DNA of 6,844 bases from SIG588 sp045599305 (GTDB lineage Bacteria > Bacillota > Clostridia > Oscillospirales > Acutalibacteraceae): the NCBI GenBank assembly GCA_045599305.1, contig JAZRVU010000082.1, positions 1-6,844 of the forward strand. Direction: 5' to 3'. Below, one piece after another: positions 1 through 5,324 of this stretch. Position numbers and translations under genes: made by a program. How positions within the stretch are numbered: the first letter of the stretch is position 1; each line of letters opens with the position of its first letter. The notes under the pieces are model-generated. The model had not been told where the DNA came from and searched no databases. It worked only from the letters and a program-made list of their open reading frames with translations.

Positions 1-18
1 GAAATGAGGGCGTCTTCG

Positions 19-90
19 CTTCATCAGGTGCGAAGCACCGTCTTCATTAACGAGCGAAGCGAGTGACTTCATTAGTTGCGACTTCATTCA
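19..90. repeat. Modular short repeat array (YTRATGAAG boxes with mini-hairpins)
   Basis: Read on the minus strand, a nine-base box of form YTRATGAAG occurs four times: at 82-90, 67-75, 42-50 and 19-27 (TGAATGAAG, CTAATGAAG, TTAATGAAG, CTGATGAAG). The segments between boxes are short. One is a clean hairpin (GGTGC-GAA-GCACC, 27-39). Another contains GCGAAGC (54-60), a sequence known to form a very stable mini-hairpin. No open reading frame with coding character covers positions 1-180. From memory, Oscillospirales genomes carry many intergenic repeats with this box-plus-hairpin design; I cannot verify that this is one of them. The element may continue beyond the left edge. Confidence 0.6.
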
Positions 91-116
91 AAAATATTGA
101 TTTGATAAAAAACAAC

Positions 117-154
117 ATCATTTCGACGTAAGCCCGACGTCATTCGGAAATGAT
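117..154. repeat. Imperfect inverted repeat (foldback) next to the modular array
   Basis: ATCATTTC (117-124) pairs with GAAATGAT (147-154), and the stem continues inward with GACGT (125-129) against ACGTC (137-141), leaving a 7-nt loop and a 5-nt one-sided bulge (142-146). There is no T-run that would make it an obvious terminator. It lies between the modular repeat array and the ptsH terminator and may be the end of the same repeat element. Confidence 0.45.
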
Positions 155-187
155 ATAGTATTCCCCTACTTGTTACGCTGCGAGACA

Positions 188-233
188 AAAATACCTGTCG
201 ATCGGAGATTTCTCTCTTTTCGGCAGGTATTTT
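188..233 (-). terminator. Rho-independent terminator of ptsH
   Basis: The arms AAAATACCTGTCG (188-200) and CGGCAGGTATTTT (221-233) form a 13-bp stem with one G-T wobble and a 20-nt loop that can itself pair partly. On the minus strand the stem ends in TATTTTTG, a suitable U-tract. It lies 57 nt after the ptsH stop codon. The opposite strand also ends in TATTTTC, so it could work in both directions. Confidence 0.8.
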
Positions 234-290
234 CATTTACTTCTTTATGCACCTGTGTCTTTTGCCCTTCGGCCTTTTTGAAAATCAGAA

Positions 291-554
291 TCACTCGGAA
301 AAGCCGGACTCGACCAGCGAGACCAGTGCGTTGACAGCACTCTGTTCGTCGGTGCCGTCGGCGATCACGCGGATGGCGGTGCCGCCCACGATGCCCAAAG
401 ACAGCACACCCAGCAAGCTCTTCGCGTTGACACGGCGTTCTTCCTTTTCCACCCAAATGGAGGATTTGAACTCGTTGGCCTTCTGGATGAAGAAGGTGGC
501 AGGACGCGCATGCAGCCCGACCTGATTCTGAACAACAACGTCTTTCACAAACAT
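291..554 (-). CDS. ptsH: HPr, phosphocarrier protein of the PTS
   Basis: This 87-residue cytoplasmic protein passes phosphate from PEP via enzyme I to the sugar-specific EIIA components of the phosphotransferase system. His15, the catalytic phosphohistidine, lies in GLHARPA (13-19). Ser46, in NAKSLLGVLSLG (43-54), is the regulatory site used by HPr kinase/phosphorylase in Firmicutes; P-Ser-HPr is the usual CcpA corepressor. Having His at 15 excludes the HPr paralogue Crh, which has Gln there. Length is typical of the family. I chose the start at 554 rather than an in-frame ATG at 599 because AGAGGGG lies just upstream and residue numbering then matches the family exactly. The gene is monocistronic, with its own promoter and terminator and no enzyme I gene adjacent, a common situation in Clostridia. 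Confidence 0.96.
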   Translation of the reverse strand: MFVKDVVVQNQVGLHARPATFFIQKANEFKSSIWVEKEERRVNAKSLLGVLSLGIVGGTAIRVIADGTDEQSAVNALVSLVESGFSE

Positions 555-575
555 GGATGATTCCCCTCTCGTTTC

Positions 576-592
576 AAGGCGAAAGCCGCCTT
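576..592 (-). promoter_or_regulatory. Leader hairpin just upstream of the ptsH ribosome binding site
   Basis: AAGGCG (576-581) pairs with CGCCTT (587-592) around a 5-nt loop, in the roughly 80-nt ptsH leader and only a few bases 5' of the Shine-Dalgarno site. A second short hairpin (CCTGC-TGT-GCAGG, 609-621) lies further upstream. No U-tract follows either one, so they are not terminators. They may affect mRNA stability or translation; this is inference only. Confidence 0.35.
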
Positions 593-642
593 CGCACATA
601 TCACACGGCCTGCTGTGCAGGTACGGTTAAAACTTAATTGTT

Positions 643-670
643 ATTATATCACAAATATATGACTCGTCAA
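643..670 (-). promoter_or_regulatory. Sigma-A promoter of ptsH
   Basis: On the minus strand TTGACG (665-670) and a perfect TATAAT (643-648) are separated by 16 nt in an AT-rich segment. The predicted start of transcription is near 636, giving a leader of about 80 nt before the ptsH ATG. I saw no clear cre-like operator. Confidence 0.75.
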
Positions 671-733
671 TCGGCTTTGTCCACTTTCATATGCAAAATC
701 CGCAATTTTGGTTCTCTGCCCTATTTTGCCCAA

Positions 734-751
734 AAATCGAAAGCCCGATTT
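734..751 (-). terminator. Possible weak terminator after trmD
   Basis: AAATCG (734-739) pairs with CGATTT (746-751) around a 6-nt loop, and the minus-strand transcript continues TTTTTG. The stem is only 6 bp and AT-rich. A second AT-rich hairpin (CAAAAT/ATTTTG, 694-710) follows, so the two may act together. This is the only terminator candidate between the trmD stop and the ptsH promoter. Confidence 0.4.
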
Positions 752-789
752 GTGAAATATACCATGGTGAATTTTTACGAAAAAGGGGG

Positions 790-1536
790 TCAGCCGTCGC
801 TTTCGGCCGCTTTACGCCATTCTTCCACCTGTGCGCGCTCCCGATCGGTCAGATCGGCGTGCGCCAGCATATCCGGCCGGTGCAGAAAGGTGCGGTACAC
901 CGCCTGTTCCCGCCGCCATTTGCGGATGTTTTCGTGATGCCCGCTGAGCAGGATCTCCGGCACCGGGCGCCCCTCCCACTCGGCAGGGCGGGTATATTGC
1001 GGATATTCCAGCAGGCCGGAATAGTGGCTCTCCTCGGTGAAGCACTCCTCGTCCGCCAGCACGCCGGGAGTCAGGCGCGCCACGCAGTCGGCCAGCACCA
1101 GTCCGGGCAGTTCGCCGCCGGTGAGGACATAGTCACCGATGGAGATCTGCTCGTCCACCAGCGCCTCCAGCACCCGCTCGTCCACCCCCTCGTAATGTCC
1201 GCACAGGATGCAGAGGTTGGGCAGCTGCGCCAGTTCCTTGGCGCGCTGCTGGGTCAGCACCGCGCCCTGCGGCGACATATAGACAAAGTGCGGACGGGTG
1301 CCGGTCTCCTCGCACACAGCGCGAAAACAATCGGCGATGGGCTGCGGGAACAGCACCATGCCCATACCGCCGCCATAGGGGTAATCGTCCACCTGCTTTT
1401 GCTTGTTCAGCGTGTAATCGCGGATCTGGTGACAATGCACCTCCAACGCCCCCTTGGCACGGGCACGCCCGATGATGCTCTCGCTCATGACCGCCTCACA
1501 CATTTCGGGAAACAGTGTCAGGAAATCGATTCTCAT
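790..1536 (-). CDS. trmD: tRNA (guanine-N1)-methyltransferase TrmD
   Basis: TrmD methylates N1 of G37, next to the anticodon, using S-adenosylmethionine, and so prevents +1 frameshifting. The protein has 248 residues, normal for the family. N-terminal MRIDFLTLFPEM is typical. Other hallmarks are YPYGGGMGM (52-60), GHYEGVDER (113-121) and ISIGDYVLTGGELP (131-144). The last two form the SPOUT trefoil-knot cofactor site. The LEYPQYTRP segment (177-185) and GHHENIRKWR (199-208) belong to the C-terminal tRNA-binding part. The ATG overlaps the rimM stop codon in the sequence ATGA, so translation is probably coupled. It is the last gene of the operon; rplS, often next in Firmicutes, is absent here. 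Confidence 0.97.
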   Translation of the reverse strand: MRIDFLTLFPEMCEAVMSESIIGRARAKGALEVHCHQIRDYTLNKQKQVDDYPYGGGMGMVLFPQPIADCFRAVCEETGTRPHFVYMSPQGAVLTQQRAKELAQLPNLCILCGHYEGVDERVLEALVDEQISIGDYVLTGGELPGLVLADCVARLTPGVLADEECFTEESHYSGLLEYPQYTRPAEWEGRPVPEILLSGHHENIRKWRREQAVYRTFLHRPDMLAHADLTDRERAQVEEWRKAAESDG

Positions 1537-2042
1537 ACGTCAAACAGCCCCTCCATCGGGCGGATATACACGATGCCGGCCCCCACATCCACCTTCGCGA
1601 TGATCGACGGGATGGCGGGAATGAGCACCTCTTTGCCCTGCCACGCCATGTGGTAGACGTCGTTGGCGCCGGTCTCGCTCACATCGGTGAGGGTGCCGTA
1701 TTCTTCGCCGGTATCGACATCTGTCACGCGGGCGCCGATCAGATCCTGAATGAAATACTGGCCCTCGGACAGCTTGACATCCTTACGGTTCAGATAGAGC
1801 ACCCGGCCGCGGCAGACGGCGGCATCCTGCACCGTGTCGATCCCCTCGGCCTTCACCAGCACGATGGTCTTATGCGGGCGGGATTTCACCCGTACCGGCT
1901 GCTTGCCCTCGGCATCCCAATAGAGCGTTTTGAGTTTGGCGAACATCTCGGGGCTGTCGCACCACGGCTGCACCCGCATTTCGCCGCGTACGCCATGGGT
2001 GCTGACCACCTCGCCGGCCTCCAAAAATTCCCGTTTCGGCAT
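1533..2042 (-). CDS. rimM: Ribosome maturation factor RimM
   Basis: RimM binds ribosomal protein S19 and assists late assembly of the 30S head. The 169-residue protein shows the RimM N-terminal domain, with GEVVSTHGVRGEMRVQPWCD (10-29), followed by a PRC-barrel from about residue 97 (YFIQDLIGARV). Its later parts include the ETGANDVY segment (123-130), VLIPAIPSII (139-148) and a C-terminal RPMEGLFDV. Length is normal. The start is fixed by a strong AAGGAGG site 7-8 nt upstream. It is translationally coupled to trmD by a 4-nt overlap. A strong terminator-like hairpin lies immediately upstream, between khpA and the rimM ribosome binding site. I found no convincing promoter between that hairpin and the start codon, so expression of rimM-trmD may depend on read-through. 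Confidence 0.96.
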   Translation of the reverse strand: MPKREFLEAGEVVSTHGVRGEMRVQPWCDSPEMFAKLKTLYWDAEGKQPVRVKSRPHKTIVLVKAEGIDTVQDAAVCRGRVLYLNRKDVKLSEGQYFIQDLIGARVTDVDTGEEYGTLTDVSETGANDVYHMAWQGKEVLIPAIPSIIAKVDVGAGIVYIRPMEGLFDV

Positions 2043-2060
2043 GCTGCCGCCTCCTTACCC

Positions 2061-2108
2061 TTCAAAAAACGGGCATACGCCCAGCGGCATACGCCCGTTT
2101 TTCTTGAA
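2061..2108 (-). terminator. Terminator-like hairpin inside the operon, between khpA and rimM
   Basis: AAAAACGGGC (2065-2074) pairs perfectly with GCCCGTTTTT (2093-2102), and TTCAA (2061-2065) against TTGAA (2104-2108) can extend the stem with one bulge. The minus-strand transcript ends the stem with GCCCG followed by six T, the hallmark of a rho-independent terminator. The loop region is made of an exact 11-nt direct repeat, GGCATACGCCC (2072-2082 and 2086-2096), so each half can also fold alone as a small hairpin. It starts 3 nt after the khpA stop codon and lies just ahead of the rimM ribosome binding site. It may be a partial terminator or attenuator that lowers rimM-trmD relative to the genes before it. 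Confidence 0.75.
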
Positions 2109-2111
2109 ATC

Positions 2112-2348
2112 TTATTCTTCGATCTCCACCGAAATTCTGGCATCCTGACGGGTGGCCGCGGCACGCATCACCGTGCGCAGCGCCTTGGCGATCCGCCCCT
2201 GTTTGCCGATCACACGGCCCATGTCGTTTTCCGCCACATGCAGGTGGAACACGATGATGCCTTCCTCATCGGGGGCGTCTTCCACCACCGAGACGGCATC
2301 GGGGTCTTCCACCAGACCTTTGGCGATCGTGAGCAACAGTTCTTTCAT
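2112..2348 (-). CDS. khpA: KH-domain RNA-binding protein KhpA (YlqC family)
   Basis: This 78-residue single KH-domain protein matches the KhpA/YlqC family in length and features. The RNA-binding GxxG loop is GKQG (48-51) within GRVIGKQGRIAKALR (44-58), preceded by strand-forming IIVFHLHVAEND (31-42). In other Firmicutes KhpA pairs with KhpB (Jag/EloR) and affects cell division, elongation and sRNA binding; that role is carried over from the family. The start codon overlaps the rpsP stop by one base (TGATG), so translation is probably coupled. The position directly after rpsP is the classical one. Residues 14-30 are acidic. Confidence 0.94.
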   Translation of the reverse strand: MKELLLTIAKGLVEDPDAVSVVEDAPDEEGIIVFHLHVAENDMGRVIGKQGRIAKALRTVMRAAATRQDARISVEIEE

Positions 2349-2587
2349 CAGATGCCCGCCTTTTTCAGCAGATCACGGACGGTATCCGTGGGCTGCGCGC
2401 CGTTGGCGATCCACTTCTGCGCCTTTTCGATATCCACGTTGATGACCTTGGGATCCTTCATCGGATCATAATAGCCGATCTCTTCGATGAAACGGCCGTC
2501 ACGGGGATAACGGGAATCCGCCACCACAACGCGATAGAAAGGAGCCTTCTTTGCGCCCATACGGCGCAGTCTGATTTTCACTGCCAT
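2348..2587 (-). CDS. rpsP: 30S ribosomal protein S16 (bS16)
   Basis: The 79-residue protein begins MAVKIRLRRMGAKKAPFYR, the diagnostic bS16 N-terminus, and continues with VVVADSRYPRDGRFIEEIGY and a YDP segment. bS16 binds 16S rRNA early in 30S assembly and stabilises the 5' domain. I place the start at 2587, not at an in-frame ATG five codons earlier, because GGAGG lies 8 nt before it and the family always begins M-A/V-V-K-I-R. The gene is separated from ffh by 73 nt containing a hairpin and a possible weak promoter, and is coupled to khpA downstream. Confidence 0.97.
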   Translation of the reverse strand: MAVKIRLRRMGAKKAPFYRVVVADSRYPRDGRFIEEIGYYDPMKDPKVINVDIEKAQKWIANGAQPTDTVRDLLKKAGI

Positions 2588-2619
2588 GAATGTACCCTCC
2601 AAAAATTGAAATGTTTTTT

Positions 2620-2646
2620 ATTATATTCTCATCCGCAATGTGCGGA
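2620..2646 (-). promoter_or_regulatory. Hairpin plus TATAAT box in the ffh-rpsP gap
   Basis: CCGCA (2633-2637) and TGCGG (2641-2645) form a short hairpin with an ATG loop, extended one pair outward (2632/2646). On the minus strand it is closely followed by a perfect TATAAT (2620-2625). The -35 position, 17 nt upstream, has only TTTCCG, a poor match. This may be a weak internal promoter for rpsP, or simply an AT-rich leader. The hairpin has no U-tract, so it is not a terminator. Confidence 0.25.
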
Positions 2647-2660
2647 AATGAATACCTTAT

Positions 2661-4031
2661 TCAGCGGAAGCCGCCGGGCATACCGGGCATACCGCCCATG
2701 CCGGGAAACCCGCGCATGGCGCCCTTGCCCTTGCCGTTTTCCATCTTCTTCATCTGCTTCATCATCTGCCGCATCTGGTCATACTGTTTGACCACGCGAT
2801 TGACGTCCTCCACCCGCATGCCGCAGCCTGCGGCGATACGGCGGCGGCGGGAGGCGTTGAGCAGATCGGGCTTGGCGCGTTCGGCCGGAGTCATGGAAAG
2901 GATCACGGCCTCCACCCGGTCGAACTGTTTGGGATCGATCTCCACGTCCCGCAGCTGCTTGCCCATGCCGGGGATCATGCCGAGCATGCTTTTCAGATCC
3001 CCCATTTTTTTCACCTGACGCAGCTGCTCGAGCATATCGTTGAGATCAAATTTATCCTGCTCCAGCTTGCGAGCCAGTTCCTCGGCCTCTTTTTCGCTGA
3101 TCTGCTGCTCGGCTTTTTCGATCAGCGAGAGCACATCGCCCATTCCCAGAATACGGGAGGCCATGCGCCCGGGATGGAACACCTCGAGATCATCGAGTTT
3201 TTCGCCCGTGCCGGCGAATTTCACCGGCTGACCGGTGACTGCCCGCACCGAAAGCGCCGCACCGCCGCGGGTGTCGCCATCCAGTTTGGTGAGGATGACG
3301 CCGGTAATGCCGAGCGCTTCATTAAAGGCGGAGGCGGCGTTCACCGCGTCCTGACCGGTCATGGCATCGACCACCAGCAGGATCTCCTGCGGGCCGACGG
3401 TGGACTTGATATTCTTCAACTCGTCCATCAACTGCTCATCGATGTGCAGCCGACCGGCGGTATCGAGGATCACATAATCGTTGCCGTAATCTTTGGCGTG
3501 GGCAATGGCCTTTTTCGCAATGGTCACGGGGTTTTCGGTGCCCATTTCGAACACCGGCACCCCGGCCTTTTCGCCCACCACCTGCAGCTGCCGGATGGCG
3601 GCCGGACGATACACGTCACAGGCGACCAGCAGCGGGCGGCTGCCGCGGCTTTTCAGCATTTTGGCCAGTTTGGCGGAATGGGTCGTCTTACCGGCGCCCT
3701 GCAGACCGCACATCATCACCACACAGGGCGGATGGCTGCCGGGTGACGCCAGATGTGCGGCTTCGCCGCCCATCAACGCGGTCATTTCCTCGTTGACGAT
3801 CTTGATGACCATCTGGGCGGGCGTCAGGCTTTCCATCACCTTGGAACCGATCGCCCGCTCTGCCACCTTGGCGGTGAAGTCCTTGGCGACCTTATAGTTG
3901 ACATCGGCCTCCAGCAGTGCCAGACGCACCTCGCGCATGGCTTCTTTGACATCGGCCTCGCTCAGTTTGCCCTTGGAGCGCAGCCGCTTGAAAGCGGCAG
4001 ACAGTTTATCGGATAATCCCTCAAATGCCAC
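2661..4031 (-). CDS. ffh: Signal recognition particle GTPase Ffh (SRP54)
   Basis: Ffh, with the 4.5S/6S SRP RNA, binds signal sequences of nascent membrane and secreted proteins and docks with FtsY through paired GTPase domains. The 456-residue protein has the N helical bundle (about 1-95). The G domain has P-loop GLQGAGKTT (109-117), DTAGR (190-194), TKLDGD (248-253) and GTGEKLDDLE (274-283). The methionine-rich M domain spans about 325-435, with the RNA-binding SRRRRIAAGCG (394-404). The last 20 residues are Gly/Met/Pro-rich. The start codon is GTG, supported by AGGAG 6 nt upstream and the canonical MAFEGLSDKL N-terminus. It lies 19 nt after ylxM, whose product is thought to act on the same particle. 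Confidence 0.98.
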   Translation of the reverse strand: MAFEGLSDKLSAAFKRLRSKGKLSEADVKEAMREVRLALLEADVNYKVAKDFTAKVAERAIGSKVMESLTPAQMVIKIVNEEMTALMGGEAAHLASPGSHPPCVVMMCGLQGAGKTTHSAKLAKMLKSRGSRPLLVACDVYRPAAIRQLQVVGEKAGVPVFEMGTENPVTIAKKAIAHAKDYGNDYVILDTAGRLHIDEQLMDELKNIKSTVGPQEILLVVDAMTGQDAVNAASAFNEALGITGVILTKLDGDTRGGAALSVRAVTGQPVKFAGTGEKLDDLEVFHPGRMASRILGMGDVLSLIEKAEQQISEKEAEELARKLEQDKFDLNDMLEQLRQVKKMGDLKSMLGMIPGMGKQLRDVEIDPKQFDRVEAVILSMTPAERAKPDLLNASRRRRIAAGCGMRVEDVNRVVKQYDQMRQMMKQMKKMENGKGKGAMRGFPGMGGMPGMPGGFR

Positions 4032-4050
4032 GGTTTTCTCCTCTATTCAT

Positions 4051-4416
4051 TCACGCTTCGGCCAACTGCTGGGCCACTTCGCGGATACGGCGGACACGCA
4101 CATCGATCTCGCGCGAATAGCCATACCGCTCGTTGATATCACCAATTTCCGCCGCAGCCTGACGAATGGCCGCGACACCCGTCTGCATCTCGCGGAAGCG
4201 CTTCACCAGACCCAGCCGCTCTTCCATTTCGAGCAGCTGCATTTCCGCGTGCTTGACGGAATCGCGCACCCCCTGGCGGGTGATGCCGGCGTTTTCGGCG
4301 ATCTCCGACAAAGACAGGTCATCTTCATAGTACAGTTCGATCATGTCCCGCTGCTTTTCGGTGAGCATTTCGCCGTAAAAATCGAACAGCAGGGCGATCT
4401 CCATATTCTTTGCCAT
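4051..4416 (-). CDS. ylxM: YlxM/p13-family SRP-associated helix-turn-helix protein
   Basis: This 121-residue protein matches the YlxM/p13 family, which is encoded directly before ffh in many Firmicutes and has been reported to influence SRP activity in streptococci. The N-terminal half is sigma-factor-region-4-like: FDFYGEMLTEKQRDMIELYY (11-30), then the helix-turn-helix LSLSEIAENAGITRQGVRDS (34-53). A charged helical C-terminal half follows, probably partly coiled coil. AAGGAGG lies 8 nt before the ATG. It is the first gene of the operon and has a short leader from a consensus promoter. Whether it binds nucleic acid here is not shown by the sequence. Confidence 0.93.
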   Translation of the reverse strand: MAKNMEIALLFDFYGEMLTEKQRDMIELYYEDDLSLSEIAENAGITRQGVRDSVKHAEMQLLEMEERLGLVKRFREMQTGVAAIRQAAAEIGDINERYGYSREIDVRVRRIREVAQQLAEA

Positions 4417-4436
4417 CGGTTTCGCCTCCTTACGTT

Positions 4437-4456
4437 GTAAAGTCTGTAAACTTTAC
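4437..4456 (-). promoter_or_regulatory. Hairpin at the predicted 5' end of the ylxM operon mRNA
   Basis: GTAAAGT (4437-4443) pairs with ACTTTAC (4450-4456) around a 6-nt loop. Given the -10 box at 4462-4467, transcription should start near 4455, so the stem would begin within a base or two of the mRNA 5' end. A 5'-terminal stem can protect an mRNA from 5'-dependent decay. The segment also contains the palindrome GTAAA-C-TTTAC (4446-4456), which could instead be an operator covering the start site. Confidence 0.45.
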
Positions 4457-4461
4457 TACAG

Positions 4462-4490
4462 ATTATACATGATATCGGTCATTTTGTCAA
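4462..4490 (-). promoter_or_regulatory. Consensus sigma-A promoter of the ylxM-ffh-rpsP operon
   Basis: On the minus strand TTGACA (4485-4490) and TATAAT (4462-4467) are separated by exactly 17 nt, matching the sigma-A consensus at all twelve positions. The predicted start is near 4455, about 39 nt before the ylxM ATG. Such a match suggests high constitutive or growth-related expression, as expected for SRP and ribosomal genes. Confidence 0.92.
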
Positions 4491-4502
4491 GTGATTTTCG
4501 CA

Positions 4503-4528
4503 AAAAAATTCGGTCAAACGACTTTTTT
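4503..4528 (-). terminator. Possible weak terminator after the DUF6062 gene
   Basis: On the minus strand AAAAAA-G-TCG and CGA-A-TTTTTT form an A/T-rich stem with one G-A mismatch around a 6-nt loop, ending in seven T (4502-4508). It starts 1-2 nt after the DUF6062 stop and ends before the -35 box of the ylxM promoter. The stem lacks a GC-rich core, so termination may be inefficient and some transcripts could run into ylxM. Confidence 0.4.
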
Positions 4529-4529
4529 C

Positions 4530-5219
4530 TCACGGCTCTCTCGACGTGAGCCATTTGATCGACCGCTCGATGGAATCGCGGGAATTGCCCCAGTCGGCAT
4601 CCTCGCCGGTGTTGCGGTAATCGAACATCACGGTGAAGTGATGCACATCCTCCCGCAGCTGCTGCAGCTGCCTGCGGGAGAGCGCGGAGGCCGCCTTTAA
4701 AAGTTCCTCCTGCCAGCGCTTATCCATGCCGACGGTCGCTTCGGCCAACTGTGAAAAGTGCGGCAGACAGAGCATTTCCTGTGCCGCGAACAGTTCGCGG
4801 AAATCCCGTTCTGTCCCGTACAGGCGGCAGACGGTGGCCAGCATACGCTCCATCCCCCACTCCACCTGTTGACAGACAAAGCAGGTACCGGCCGCTTTGC
4901 CGGCCGATTTTGCCTGGCGGCTGCTGCGCTTGCCCACGAGCGGCAAACCGGCGAACACCGTTTTCTCCGTCTCCGCCAGGTGGCTTTCCATCATCAGCGC
5001 CACCGAAAGCCGGTTGCGCTGACGCAGCAGACGGCGATAATGGCCGATGCAGAAGCCCTGCTGATTGGTTTCGGCACGCACATCCGGCTCCATCATGGCG
5101 GCGCCGGTGATATATTCCACCACACGTGTCTCCAGCGTGTCACGCATACGACAGATGGGACAGCCCTCTTTCGGCTCGAATACCTCGCTCACGGGGATAC
5201 TGGTGATGCTATCGCGCAT
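4530..5219 (-). CDS. DUF6062 family protein with two CxxC/CxxH modules
   Basis: This 229-residue protein resembles DUF6062, a Clostridia family of unknown function. Two similar cysteine/histidine modules are visible: C20-P-I-C23 with C57-I-G-H60, and C113-F-V-C116 with C151-L-P-H154. The distance from first Cys to CxxH is 37 and 38 residues, which suggests an internal duplication of a zinc-binding fold. The MEPDVR segment (43-48) and a C-terminal FDYRNTGEDADWGNSRDSIE (199-218) look like conserved family stretches. There is no signal peptide or membrane segment, so it is probably cytoplasmic. GGAGG lies 9 nt before the ATG. It has its own promoter and diverges from the YaaH-like gene. The function is unknown; metal binding is inferred from the Cys/His pattern alone. 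Confidence 0.85.
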   Translation of the reverse strand: MRDSITSIPVSEVFEPKEGCPICRMRDTLETRVVEYITGAAMMEPDVRAETNQQGFCIGHYRRLLRQRNRLSVALMMESHLAETEKTVFAGLPLVGKRSSRQAKSAGKAAGTCFVCQQVEWGMERMLATVCRLYGTERDFRELFAAQEMLCLPHFSQLAEATVGMDKRWQEELLKAASALSRRQLQQLREDVHHFTVMFDYRNTGEDADWGNSRDSIERSIKWLTSREP

Positions 5220-5250
5220 GGCTTCATTCCTCCAACAGTTATCTGTTTCT

Positions 5251-5279
5251 ATTTTACCACAGGGGCGCCGGAATGTAAA
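5251..5279 (-). promoter_or_regulatory. Sigma-A promoter of the DUF6062 gene
   Basis: On the minus strand TTTACA (5274-5279) and TAAAAT (5251-5256) are separated by 17 nt, and TGG directly before the -10 box gives an extended -10. Transcription should start near 5244, about 25 nt before the ATG. AACAG (5234-5238) and CTGTT (5243-5247) form a small inverted repeat at the predicted start site, either a 5' hairpin or an operator. Confidence 0.75.
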
Positions 5280-5298
5280 CCGCCTGCCGCACATATTT
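5271..5298 (+). promoter_or_regulatory. Tentative sporulation-sigma (SigG/SigE-like) promoter for the YaaH-like gene
   Basis: GAATG (5271-5275) fits the SigG -35 pattern, and CATATTT (5292-5298) partly fits the SigG/SigE -10 patterns, with a 16-nt spacer that is slightly short. I saw no good sigma-A promoter on this strand. The -35 overlaps that of the divergent DUF6062 promoter. The implied leader of about 20 nt is very short, so this is only a candidate. Confidence 0.22.
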
Positions 5299-5324
5299 AT
5301 GAAAAACGGAGGTGGTTTTCTTTG

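Noticed and set aside
1..90. CRISPR array
   Set aside because: The repeat boxes are only nine bases, spacing varies (23, 25 and 15 nt), segments between them are hairpins, and no cas genes are present.
555..599. Fifteen-residue N-terminal extension of HPr starting at 599
   Set aside because: AGAGGGG before 554 and the invariant His15/Ser46 numbering support the shorter protein.
759..770. Palindrome ACCATGGT after trmD as a possible operator
   Set aside because: An 8-bp palindrome without further symmetry or a promoter nearby is not enough evidence.
691..2471. Two long plus-strand frames opposite trmD, rimM, khpA and rpsP
   Set aside because: They are antisense to well-recognised conserved genes, lack ribosome binding sites and show no recognisable domains.
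3174..4016. Plus-strand frames opposite ffh
   Set aside because: His/Gly-rich shadow translations of the Ffh coding strand, with no start signals.
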